DNA from: an uncultured Roseateles sp. | Lineage (GTDB): Bacteria > Pseudomonadota > Gammaproteobacteria > Burkholderiales > Burkholderiaceae_C | Assembly (NCBI RefSeq): GCF_913777145.1 | Contig: NZ_CAJYPS010000029.1 | Location: forward strand, 17,397-81,396 | DNA length: 64,000 nucleotides | Direction of reading: 5' to 3' | Shown here: one piece after another, positions 9,557-17,232 of the stretch | How the letters are laid out: every line of letters begins with the position of its first letter | Position numbering within the stretch: position 1 is the first letter of the stretch | Position numbers and translations under genes: made by a program | Notes under the pieces: generated by a model | Databases searched by the model: none | The model's input: the letters and a program-made list of their open reading frames with translations, nothing else | Told to the model about the DNA's origin: nothing

Positions 9557-10071
9557 TCGCTCAACTCATCCGCACTGTCCAGGGCGACGCTCGACACATT
9601 CTCGCGACCCGGCGACCGAGGCATTCCCCCTCCTCCAGCGCAGAGCCGGATCGGCCGGCAGCGCGCGGACGCACGGAATTAATCACCCTCGCAGCTTAGC
9701 GCCTGAAAGTGACTGATTGACCGTTGCCGAGTCGGGGCAAACGCGGAGGAATGCATGCGCCACGCAACAAGTGGCCGCCCGCCTGCCGCTGACAGGTCCG
9801 CGCCAGCCTGGCGCGCGCGCCAACAGCCCTCCGGGATAACGAGAACAGGGGGCCGAGGACACCCTGGTGACGGATTGTCGCCCCACCGCCCCACCCCTCA
9901 GGGAAATCCCGCAAGAGCCGACCCCCAATTCCTGCACGCCCCGAAAGCCCCACCCCCTCATCTCGGGGCATGACCTGACCCTGAGCGCCGCCAGCTCTGC
10001 GCAGACGCCCAAACCGTCGGCACAGATATGGGCAGGCAGATCAGATCAGGCGGGCGAGCCGGCCCGCGGGC
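9557..10071. other. Gene-free spacer of about 515 bases
   Basis: I find no credible gene here: the open frames have no recognisable product and none has a good ribosome-binding site. It should hold the promoter of the HD-GYP operon (towards the left). A 17-bp palindrome CGCGCCAG-C-CTGGCGCG lies at 9799-9815. A degenerate copy (10 of 12) of the dispersed word AGACCTGACCCC begins near 9971. The base composition stays GC-rich and there are no mobile-element ends. Confidence 0.5.
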
Positions 10072-11430
10072 TCAGCGCCGCGCGCCGTGACGCGCGATCA
10101 GGTCCTGGTACCAGTGGGCGCTGTCCTTGGCCACGCGCTGCTGGGTCGCGTAGTCCACATGGAAGAGCCCGAAGCGCTTGGTGTAGCCGGAGTTCCACTC
10201 GAAGTTGTCGAGCAGGCTCCAGTAGAAATACCCGCGCACGTCCACGCCCAGCGCGATCGCGGTGGCCAGCGCCTGCAAGTGGCGGCTGAGATAGGCGATG
10301 CGCGCCTCGTCCTTCACACGGCCTTCGACAACGCTGTCGGCGTTGGCCATGCCGTTCTCGGTGATGTAGATGGGCGGCAGCGCGTATTCGCGCGACAGGC
10401 GCACCAGGTGCTGGGTCAGCGCCAACGGGTAGATCTCCCAGCCCATGTCGGTGAAGCCCAGTTCACCCGGCGCAGGCAGCGGCGGCTGGCGCGTGCTGAT
10501 GAAGCTGCGCGTGTAGAAGTTGATGCCCAGGAAGTCCAGCGGCTGGCGGATCAGTGCCAGGTCGCCGCTGGCGATGCGCGGCGCATCCGCGCCCAGGTGC
10601 TCGATCAGGTCGGCCGAGTAGGCCCCCCGGAAGATGGGATCCATGTACCAGCGCACGCTCAGGCCGTCGTTGATCTGCGCGGCCTGGCGGTCTTCGTCGC
10701 GCGGCTCGGCCGGGTAGGCCGGCGTGTGGTTGAGCACGATGCCCAGGCGGGTCTGGGTGTGCGTACGCATCGCGCGTATGGCCTCGCCATGCGCCATCAT
10801 CAGGTGGTGAGACACCTGCGAGGCCTCGGCACGGCTGGTGTGGCCGGGCGCGAACTGCGCGGTCTCGTAGCCCAGCGTGGCGACGCACCAGGGCTCGTTC
10901 AGTGTGGCAATGCTGGCCAGGCGGTCCCCGAAGCGGCGGGCGATCTCGGCCGCGTAATCGGCGAAGCGCGGCACGATGTCGCGCGACAGCCAGCCGCCCA
11001 TGCCGTCGTGCAGCGCCTGCGGCAGGTCCCAGTGGTAGAGCGTCGCATGCGGCTGGATGCCGGCGGCCAGCAGCTCGTCCAGCAGGCGATCGTAGAAAGC
11101 CAAGCCGGCTTCGTTCCAGGCGCCCTGCCCCTGCGGCTGCACACGCGGCCACGAGAACGAGAAGCGGTAGCAATCCAGGCCCAGGCCCTTCATCAGGCCC
11201 ACATCCTCGCGGTAGCGGTGGTAGTGGTCGCAGGCCACGTCGATGTTGGAGCCGTCGTTGATTCGACCGGGCTGACGGCAGAAGCTGTCCCAGATGGATG
11301 CGCCCTTGCCGTCCTCGAAGGCGGCGCCCTCGATCTGCGCGGCGGCGGTCGCCGCCCCCCACTGGAAGTCGGGCGGGAAGGCCTGCGCGAGGTGGGCGGC
11401 GTCGAGTTGGGTGGGGTCGAAGAGCTTCAT
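10072..11430 (-). CDS. Beta-glucosidase, glycoside hydrolase family 1
   Basis: A 452-residue GH1 enzyme releasing glucose from beta-glucosides such as cellobiose. The N-terminal signature FPPDFQWGAATAAAQIEGA is followed by the acid/base glutamate in TLNEPW (Glu179) and the nucleophile in YITENGM (Glu358), with full GH1 length. There is no signal peptide, so it acts in the cytoplasm after uptake. It is the last gene of the receptor-binding protein-permease operon, 31 bases after the second permease. The ATG at 11430 is favoured because the upstream extension is rich in Ser/Pro and unlike GH1. Confidence 0.94.
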   Translation of the reverse strand: MKLFDPTQLDAAHLAQAFPPDFQWGAATAAAQIEGAAFEDGKGASIWDSFCRQPGRINDGSNIDVACDHYHRYREDVGLMKGLGLDCYRFSFSWPRVQPQGQGAWNEAGLAFYDRLLDELLAAGIQPHATLYHWDLPQALHDGMGGWLSRDIVPRFADYAAEIARRFGDRLASIATLNEPWCVATLGYETAQFAPGHTSRAEASQVSHHLMMAHGEAIRAMRTHTQTRLGIVLNHTPAYPAEPRDEDRQAAQINDGLSVRWYMDPIFRGAYSADLIEHLGADAPRIASGDLALIRQPLDFLGINFYTRSFISTRQPPLPAPGELGFTDMGWEIYPLALTQHLVRLSREYALPPIYITENGMANADSVVEGRVKDEARIAYLSRHLQALATAIALGVDVRGYFYWSLLDNFEWNSGYTKRFGLFHVDYATQQRVAKDSAHWYQDLIARHGARR

Positions 11431-11461
11431 GAGAGGGAACGGGGCAACGGGAACGAAGGAA

Positions 11462-12289
11462 TCAGCCCTTGACCGCGCCGGCCGCCATGCCGGCGACCAG
11501 CTTGCGGGCGCTGAAGAGGTAGACAACGAGCAGAGGCAGCAGCGCCAGCGCGCTGCCCAGCATCAGGGCGCCCCACTCGGTGTTGTTGGGGCTTTGCATC
11601 GCGCGCAACGCCAAAGGCAGCGTGTAGTTCTCGACCGCACGCATGACCACCAGCGGCGCCATGAAGTTGTTCCAGCTGGCGATGAAGGTGATCAACGCCA
11701 GCGTGCCCAGGGCCGGGCGCAGCAGCGGCAGCACCACGCTCCAGAACACCCGCCATTCGCTGGCGCCGTCCATGCGCGCGGCCGACAGCAGCTCGCGCGG
11801 CACCGATTGCAGCGCCGCCTGGCGCATCAGGAACACGCCCAAAGCGCCGCAGGCCGCCGGGATGTAGAGCGCACGCGGCTGGTCCAGCCAGCCCAGCCAC
11901 TGCATCACCATGAAGCTGGGGATCATGTTCAGGAAGCTGGGCACCATCATGGTGGCCAGCACGAGGCCGAACAGCTTCTCGCGGCCACGGAACTGCAGCA
12001 GCGCGAACGCATAGCCGGCCGCCGAGCAAAAGAGCAGGTTCAGCACCGTGGTGGCCAGCGCCACGTAAAGCGAGATGGAAAGGTTGCGCCAGAACGGGAT
12101 GCTGCCCAGCAGCAGGTCCAGGTTTTGCGCGGCAGCATCGCCGAACCACAGCGGCGGCGGGATGTTGAAGATGCTGCTGCGCTGGTGGGTGCCGAACACG
12201 AAGGTGAAATAGAACGGCGCCAGCACCAGCAACGCGCCGGCGCCCAGCACCAGCCAGGAACCCCAGGACGGGGAACGGGCCTCACGCAT
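11462..12289 (-). CDS. ABC sugar transporter permease (MalG/CUT1 type)
   Basis: A 275-residue inner-membrane permease of a carbohydrate importer. Six hydrophobic segments are visible. The cytoplasmic EAA loop that docks the ATPase is RMDGASEWRVFWSVVLPLLRPALG, with the conserved G and P. Its start overlaps the end of the partner permease gene by 8 bases. It forms the translocation pore with the MalF-like protein and receives sugar from the binding protein encoded upstream. No ATPase gene is present in the cluster. Confidence 0.92.
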   Translation of the reverse strand: MREARSPSWGSWLVLGAGALLVLAPFYFTFVFGTHQRSSIFNIPPPLWFGDAAAQNLDLLLGSIPFWRNLSISLYVALATTVLNLLFCSAAGYAFALLQFRGREKLFGLVLATMMVPSFLNMIPSFMVMQWLGWLDQPRALYIPAACGALGVFLMRQAALQSVPRELLSAARMDGASEWRVFWSVVLPLLRPALGTLALITFIASWNNFMAPLVVMRAVENYTLPLALRAMQSPNNTEWGALMLGSALALLPLLVVYLFSARKLVAGMAAGAVKG

Positions 12290-13199
12290 GGGAGCCTCCC
12301 TTGCCAAACAGCCGGGCATTGGCCCAGGTCAGCGCCGCAATCAGTGCGAACAGCGCCCAGGCCAGCGCGGACGCAGTGCCGAAGTCGCCGTCGTTGAACG
12401 CGGTCTGGTACATGAAGATGGCCGCCGTCATCACCGAGCGGGCCACGCCCTTCTCGGTGTCCACCAGGATGAAGGGCTCCTCGAACAGCTGCAGCGAGCC
12501 GATCAGCGTCAGCGTGACCGCCAGAAAGACCATGGGCCGCAGCTGGGGCAGCGCGATGCTGAAGAACTGGCGCCAGGCCCCGGCGCCGTCCAGCTTGGCG
12601 GCCTGGAAGATCTCGTCGTCCAGCGTCTGCATCGCGGTCAGGTAGAGCACCAGGTTCCAGCCGAGATACCGCCAGAACACCACGAAGGCGACCGCGGGCT
12701 TGGTGTAGGCCGCGTCGCCCAGCCAGTCCGGCAGGGAGGCCGGGTCAAAGGGCAGCCAGGCGCCGATCAGCGGCACGCGCGTGAGTTCGGCCAGCGCGGC
12801 GTTGATGAGACCGTAGTCCTTGGAGTAGAGCGTCGCGAAGATCAGCGCGATCGCGACGCTGGAGCTGATGTAGGGCACGAAATAGGCGCCCACCACCAGG
12901 TCACGGCCGCGACGCACGCGGCGGTGGATGAAGAAGGCCAGCGGCAGCGCCACCAGGTGCTGGGGCAGGCCGGCGGCCAGGCCCAGCCACGCGGTGTTCC
13001 ACAGGCCCTGCAGGAACCAGGGGTCGGTCAGGCCGAAGGCGTAGTTCTCCAGGCCCACCCAGCGCATCGCGGCCAGGCCCTCGGAGGGCTCCCACTGGTG
13101 GAAGGACAGCCACAGCGAGAACAGCATCGGGAACAGCGCGAACACCGCGAAGAGCACGAAGAAGGGCGCGATGAACGCGTAGGGCAGCAGCTTTTTCAT
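12282..13199 (-). CDS. ABC sugar transporter permease (MalF/UgpA type)
   Basis: A 305-residue permease starting MKKLLPYAFIAPFFVLFAVFALF, with six membrane segments. The EAA loop reads AAKLDGAGAWRQFFSIALPQLRP. It pairs with the MalG-like protein whose gene follows with an 8-base overlap. It itself overlaps the end of the binding-protein gene by 4 bases (ATGA), so translation of binding protein and both permeases is coupled. Sugar type is inferred from the downstream beta-glucosidase. Confidence 0.92.
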   Translation of the reverse strand: MKKLLPYAFIAPFFVLFAVFALFPMLFSLWLSFHQWEPSEGLAAMRWVGLENYAFGLTDPWFLQGLWNTAWLGLAAGLPQHLVALPLAFFIHRRVRRGRDLVVGAYFVPYISSSVAIALIFATLYSKDYGLINAALAELTRVPLIGAWLPFDPASLPDWLGDAAYTKPAVAFVVFWRYLGWNLVLYLTAMQTLDDEIFQAAKLDGAGAWRQFFSIALPQLRPMVFLAVTLTLIGSLQLFEEPFILVDTEKGVARSVMTAAIFMYQTAFNDGDFGTASALAWALFALIAALTWANARLFGKGGSHA

Positions 13200-14464
13200 C
13201 GGCGGGCTCGGCGGATCACCAGGTCGCGGGCTTCGGCCAGCGCCTCGGGTATGGGACGGTTCTGGGACACCACGTCCTCGAAGGCGCTGCGCACCACGGC
13301 CGTGGCCAGTGAGTCGTGCTTGTGCACCGGCGTGGCCGGCACTCGCCGCGCGATGTCGCGCCACAGCAGCCGGGCGCGCTGGCCGCCCAGGTAGGGAATG
13401 GGCTCTTCCATCACCGCGTCATCCTGCGCGGACAGCAGCGCGGGGAAGGCGTCCAGCACGCGCAGCGACTGCAGCTGCGTCGCGCGGTCGAACACCATCT
13501 GTCGTATGAAGGCCCAGGCCGCGGCCTTGTTGGGCGCGTGGCGCGGGATGGCATAGAAGCTGCCGCCATAGCTGGCCACCAGGCCGCCGGGCAGCGGCGC
13601 GCTGCGCCACAGGCCGGCCTGCTCGGGCGCCAGCCAGTTCTTCAGGTGGCCGGCCAGCCAGCAGCCCATCATCTGCGTGGCGACGCGGCCCTGACGGAAG
13701 GCCGCGCCCCATTCATTGGTCCAGGACGGGGCCTTCAGGTCCAGGCCCGCGCGGCGCACCGCCAGGCCCAGCTCGAAGGCGCGCTGGAAGCGCTCGTTGC
13801 CCACCAGCACCTCGCCCTGGCGGCCGAAGTAGATGCCCTCGCCATCCTGCAGGCCCACGCGCAGCAGGATGTCGCGCAGCTCGGCCGCGTCGGTCAGCAA
13901 GGCGGCGCCGGTGGCACGCTTGAGCTCGCGGCCGGCGGCGATGAAGCCGGGCCAGGAGGCAGTCAGGTCGCTCTCCTGCAGACCGGCGCGCTGCAGCAGG
14001 TCCTGGCGGTAGAGCAGCGTGCCGGGGCCGATGTCGGTGGGCATGGCCACCAGCGCGCCCTTGGGCGAGCGCCCCTGGGCGACCGAGAAGCGCGGCAGCC
14101 GGTCCAGCAGTTCGCCGGCGCCATAGGCCGGCGCCAGCAGGTCTTCCAGACCGCCGCCGGCGGCGAACTTGCCGATGAAGCGCAGGTCCAGCGCCATCAC
14201 GTCGGGCTGGCCGCTGCCGGTGGCCAGCACCGCGCTCATCGCGTTGTGGTGGTCGGCATAGTTGCGCGACACCACGCGCAGCGGCGTGTCCGGTTGGGCA
14301 CGGTCCCAGTCGGCCTGCGCGGCCTTGGCGGCACGGTCGAGGTCGGGGAAGCTGGCCAGCGTCAGGGGCGCGGCGCCGGTGGCACGCGCACCCGGCCAGC
14401 TCAACGCCAACGGCGCGGCCAGCAGCGTGCGGCGCGCCAGGCGTGGGGATTCGGTCGCAGACAT
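13196..14464 (-). CDS. Periplasmic sugar-binding protein of ABC importer (SBP_bac_1 type)
   Basis: About 422 residues. The N-terminus has a twin-arginine-like stretch and hydrophobic core (ARRTLLAAPLALSWPGARA) suggesting export, with no lipobox Cys. The mature part resembles carbohydrate SBPs: VMALDLRFIGKFAAGG, PTDIGPGTLLYRQDLL, and the late GGSFYAIPRHAPNKAAAWAF. It captures sugar delivered by the TonB receptor encoded upstream and hands it to the permeases. Two in-frame starts lie 6 and 30 bases upstream (14470, 14494); none has a strong ribosome-binding site, so the start is uncertain. Confidence 0.88.
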   Translation of the reverse strand: MSATESPRLARRTLLAAPLALSWPGARATGAAPLTLASFPDLDRAAKAAQADWDRAQPDTPLRVVSRNYADHHNAMSAVLATGSGQPDVMALDLRFIGKFAAGGGLEDLLAPAYGAGELLDRLPRFSVAQGRSPKGALVAMPTDIGPGTLLYRQDLLQRAGLQESDLTASWPGFIAAGRELKRATGAALLTDAAELRDILLRVGLQDGEGIYFGRQGEVLVGNERFQRAFELGLAVRRAGLDLKAPSWTNEWGAAFRQGRVATQMMGCWLAGHLKNWLAPEQAGLWRSAPLPGGLVASYGGSFYAIPRHAPNKAAAWAFIRQMVFDRATQLQSLRVLDAFPALLSAQDDAVMEEPIPYLGGQRARLLWRDIARRVPATPVHKHDSLATAVVRSAFEDVVSQNRPIPEALAEARDLVIRRARR

Positions 14465-14547
14465 GGGCATGGGAAAAGGGCGGGAAGCGCGCATTGTTCT
14501 GCGTCAGTGCGGCCACCCGCCCGGGTCGCGGAGATCGCTGGGCGGGC

Positions 14548-17037
14548 TTAGAAGTCCGTCCCCACGTTCAGGCCTATGGTGCGCGGCGGCTTGTACTGCG
14601 CGGTGAACACGCCGTTGGCGCCGCCACCGGCGCTGGTCTTGACCTTGCCGTCGCTCACATTGCGCACGAACAGGTCCGCATACCAGTTCTTGGCCGTGTA
14701 GCGCGCACCCAGATCCAGGCGGGCGTAGGACTTCTGCATGTCGCCGTCGGTCACGCCGCCGTATTGCGCGGGGTTGTAGCGGCTGTTGCCCGAGGCCAGG
14801 TTGAACACCGACAGGTAGCTCTTGGTCTCGTAGTGCAGCGCCATGCGCGGTGCCAGCGTGGCCTCGTTGGCCAGGCGGAAGCTGTGCTCCCACAGCAGCG
14901 TGGCACTGAAGGTGGGCGCGTGCGGCATCTTGTTGCCGGTCACGTCCAGGCAGTTGGCGCTGATGTAGCCGCTGGTCGGGTCGCCCGGCTTGTTGTAGGC
15001 GCGCGGGTCGCTGCAGGGCGGCAGCGTGTAGTCGTTGGAGAAGCCGATCAGCTCGCCCAGCTTGCTCTTGGTGAAGGCGCCGGACAGGTGCACGCGGTCG
15101 TTCGCGGTCGGGTTCACCGCGACCTCGAATTCCAGGCCGCTGACCTTGGCGCCCTTGGCGTTGGAGAAGCCGAAGAAGCGGGCGCCGGTCGGATCGATGG
15201 CCGGCGCGCCGAACTGGAAGTCGCGGAAGTTCAGGTGGTAGACCGCGGTGTTGAAGGTCATCGCCCCGTCCAGCAGCGTGGTCTTGTAGCCGGCCTCGTA
15301 GCTGGTCAGGTTCTCGGGCTTGTAGCTCGCGCCGCGGTCCTGCAGGCCGCCGGACTTGTAGCCGGTGGCCACGCTGGCGTAGACCATGTCGGTCTTGGAG
15401 ACGTCGTAGCTGACGCGCGCCAGCCAGGTGGCCTTGCTGCCGGAGTAGCGGCCGTCGTTGACGTCGCCCTCGCCGAAGCCGCAGCCGCCCTTGCCGTTGG
15501 GGCCGTGGGTGTCGCAGCCCGGGTCCACCGGCACGGCCGGGAAGGCCGGGTCATAGGCCCAGCCGTGACCACGGCCGCCGCGGTTCTCGCGCACGTCGCG
15601 GGTGTAGCGCACGCCACCGGTCAGGTGCAGCGCCTCGGTCAGGTTCCAGGTCGCCTGGCCGAACACGGCCTTGGTGTCCACGGTTTCCTTGGGCTGGATG
15701 AAGCTGCCCTGCCAGCTCACCGTGCCTTCCTGCGTGCCGTTGAAGATGGGGATGTCGAAGCGGATGCCGTTGTTCTCGGCACCGTAGTACAGGCCCAGGA
15801 TCCAGTCCAGCTCCTGCTTGCCGGTGGACTGCAGCTGCAGCTCATGGCTGTGCGAGCGGTACTTGCTCCAGTTGGTGCGGTCTTCCTGGAAGCCCGCGCC
15901 GCCGGTCGCGAAGCTGGTGGGCGAGCCGCCCTGGCCCATGTCCTGGTCGAAGGTGCCCGAGCCCGAGAACTTGCTGACGCCCGCCACATAGCTCAGGCGC
16001 ATGCCGGCGTTGAGGTCGTAGTCCACGCGGCTGCGGATCACGTCCGAGTCGCGGTGCAGGTAGGGCGCGGTGTCGATCAGCGCGGACCAGAACTTCTGGC
16101 CCGGGCGCGGGTTCTGCACCAGCGCCATGGACGGCGTGCCGCGGTCCTGGAAGCGCTCATAGGAGATGTCCCAGTGCAGCTGCGGCGTGGGCTCCCACAC
16201 AAAGCTCACCCGGGCGCCGGTCTGGTTCTGCGAGGAGTACTTGGTCCCGCCCTGCACGAACAGGTTGTAGTTGATGGGCTTCCACTGCGCGAGCGTGTTG
16301 CTCGCGCTGGCGGCCAGCCAGGCCGCCTGCTGCTGGGCCACCGTGTAGCGCACCGGGTTCTGGTAGTCCACATAGCCGTCGTGCTGCTCATGGGCAAACG
16401 CGAAGCGCACCGCCATGTCCTTGTCCAGCGGCACATTGAAGTGGCCCCGCAGACCCAGGCGGCCATAGTTGCCCATGCCCACCTCGGCATTGCCGGACTG
16501 TTCCTTCAGCTTGGCGGGCGCGGTCTTGAAGTTCACCGCACCGACCGTGGAGTTGCGCCCCCACAGCGTGCCCTGCGGGCCGCGCAGCACTTCCACGCCG
16601 GCCATGTCGAACATCAGCGCGGCCGCGCCTTCCGGGCGGGCGGTGTAGATGCCGTTCACGAACAGCGCCACCTCGGGGTCCGCATATTCGGTCTTGGCGG
16701 TGTCGTTGCCGATGCCGCGCAGCGTCATCGTGGTCACGCCGTGGTCGCCCTGCGCCGTCGCCTGCAGGCCCGGCACCAAGTGCACGATGTCCAGGATGGT
16801 GGACATGTGGGCGTCTTCCAGCGTCTCCGCGCTCAGCGCGGTCACGGCCACCGGGGTCTTCTGCAAGGACGTGGTCTTCTTGGTCGCGGTGACCACCACT
16901 TCGGGAAGCTTGTTGTCGGCTTGCTTGACGGGCTGGGTCTGCGCCCAGGCCGGCACCGTGCCCGCCAGCAGGGCCAGCACGGCCAGTTGAGTCGGGGTGC
17001 CCCGGGCCGCGCGGGCCGGGCGAAGGCTGCGTTTCAT
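14548..17037 (-). CDS. TonB-dependent receptor (carbohydrate-type)
   Basis: An 829-residue outer-membrane active transporter. A signal peptide ends at AWAQ. The TonB box/plug region follows (KLPEVVVTATKKTTSLQKTP, with VPGLQATAQ, MTLRGIGND and GVEVLRGPQGTLWGRNST), then a 22-stranded barrel ending in Phe (TIGLNVGTDF). A good ribosome-binding site (GGAGA, 6 bases upstream) fixes the ATG at 17037. It heads an operon with sugar-binding protein, permeases and GH1 enzyme, which points to oligosaccharide uptake rather than iron. LacI-type operators lie 76-111 bases upstream. Confidence 0.95.
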   Translation of the reverse strand: MKRSLRPARAARGTPTQLAVLALLAGTVPAWAQTQPVKQADNKLPEVVVTATKKTTSLQKTPVAVTALSAETLEDAHMSTILDIVHLVPGLQATAQGDHGVTTMTLRGIGNDTAKTEYADPEVALFVNGIYTARPEGAAALMFDMAGVEVLRGPQGTLWGRNSTVGAVNFKTAPAKLKEQSGNAEVGMGNYGRLGLRGHFNVPLDKDMAVRFAFAHEQHDGYVDYQNPVRYTVAQQQAAWLAASASNTLAQWKPINYNLFVQGGTKYSSQNQTGARVSFVWEPTPQLHWDISYERFQDRGTPSMALVQNPRPGQKFWSALIDTAPYLHRDSDVIRSRVDYDLNAGMRLSYVAGVSKFSGSGTFDQDMGQGGSPTSFATGGAGFQEDRTNWSKYRSHSHELQLQSTGKQELDWILGLYYGAENNGIRFDIPIFNGTQEGTVSWQGSFIQPKETVDTKAVFGQATWNLTEALHLTGGVRYTRDVRENRGGRGHGWAYDPAFPAVPVDPGCDTHGPNGKGGCGFGEGDVNDGRYSGSKATWLARVSYDVSKTDMVYASVATGYKSGGLQDRGASYKPENLTSYEAGYKTTLLDGAMTFNTAVYHLNFRDFQFGAPAIDPTGARFFGFSNAKGAKVSGLEFEVAVNPTANDRVHLSGAFTKSKLGELIGFSNDYTLPPCSDPRAYNKPGDPTSGYISANCLDVTGNKMPHAPTFSATLLWEHSFRLANEATLAPRMALHYETKSYLSVFNLASGNSRYNPAQYGGVTDGDMQKSYARLDLGARYTAKNWYADLFVRNVSDGKVKTSAGGGANGVFTAQYKPPRTIGLNVGTDF

Positions 17038-17112
17038 GTTGTCTCCTAGATGGATTGGTCGCGCTGCGGCGCGCTGGATTCGTCGACCCAGTGCAGGCAT
17101 CCTGCCCAAGCC

Positions 17113-17126
17113 TGACAACGCTGTCA
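17113..17126. promoter_or_regulatory. LacI-type operator 1
   Basis: The word TGACAACGCTGTCA has perfect inverted arms (TGACA/TGTCA) around a 4-base centre. This form resembles operators of LacI-family sugar regulators that control TonB-receptor loci in other proteobacteria, as I recall them. It lies between the divergent receptor and halogenase genes. The second copy is centred exactly 22 bp away, two helical turns, so two dimers could bind on one face. Confidence 0.65.
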
Positions 17127-17134
17127 ACAGTGAA

Positions 17135-17148
17135 TGACAGCGGTGTCC
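17135..17148. promoter_or_regulatory. LacI-type operator 2 (one mismatch)
   Basis: The word TGACAGCGGTGTCC repeats the TGACA-N4-TGTC(A) form with one mismatch in the last base. It lies 85 bases before the halogenase start and 98 bases before the receptor start, so it could serve both promoters. The LacI gene at 18827-19864 is the obvious candidate regulator. Confidence 0.55.
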
Positions 17149-17232
17149 ACATCCGCGCTACCATCCCCCACGGAGACACAGGGAACGCCTCGGGTTTGTC
17201 CTAGGTGCCTGATTCACAAAGGAAATCGCGCC

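Noticed and set aside
9799..9815. 17-bp palindrome CGCGCCAG-C-CTGGCGCG as an operator
   Set aside because: It is pure GC-rich alternating sequence in GC-rich DNA, occurs once, and is not close to a start codon.
14515..14547. GC-rich inverted repeat (CCCGCCC / GGGCGGG) between the receptor and binding-protein genes as a terminator
   Set aside because: It has a long loop and no T-run, and the genes look co-transcribed; it might attenuate expression but I cannot support this.
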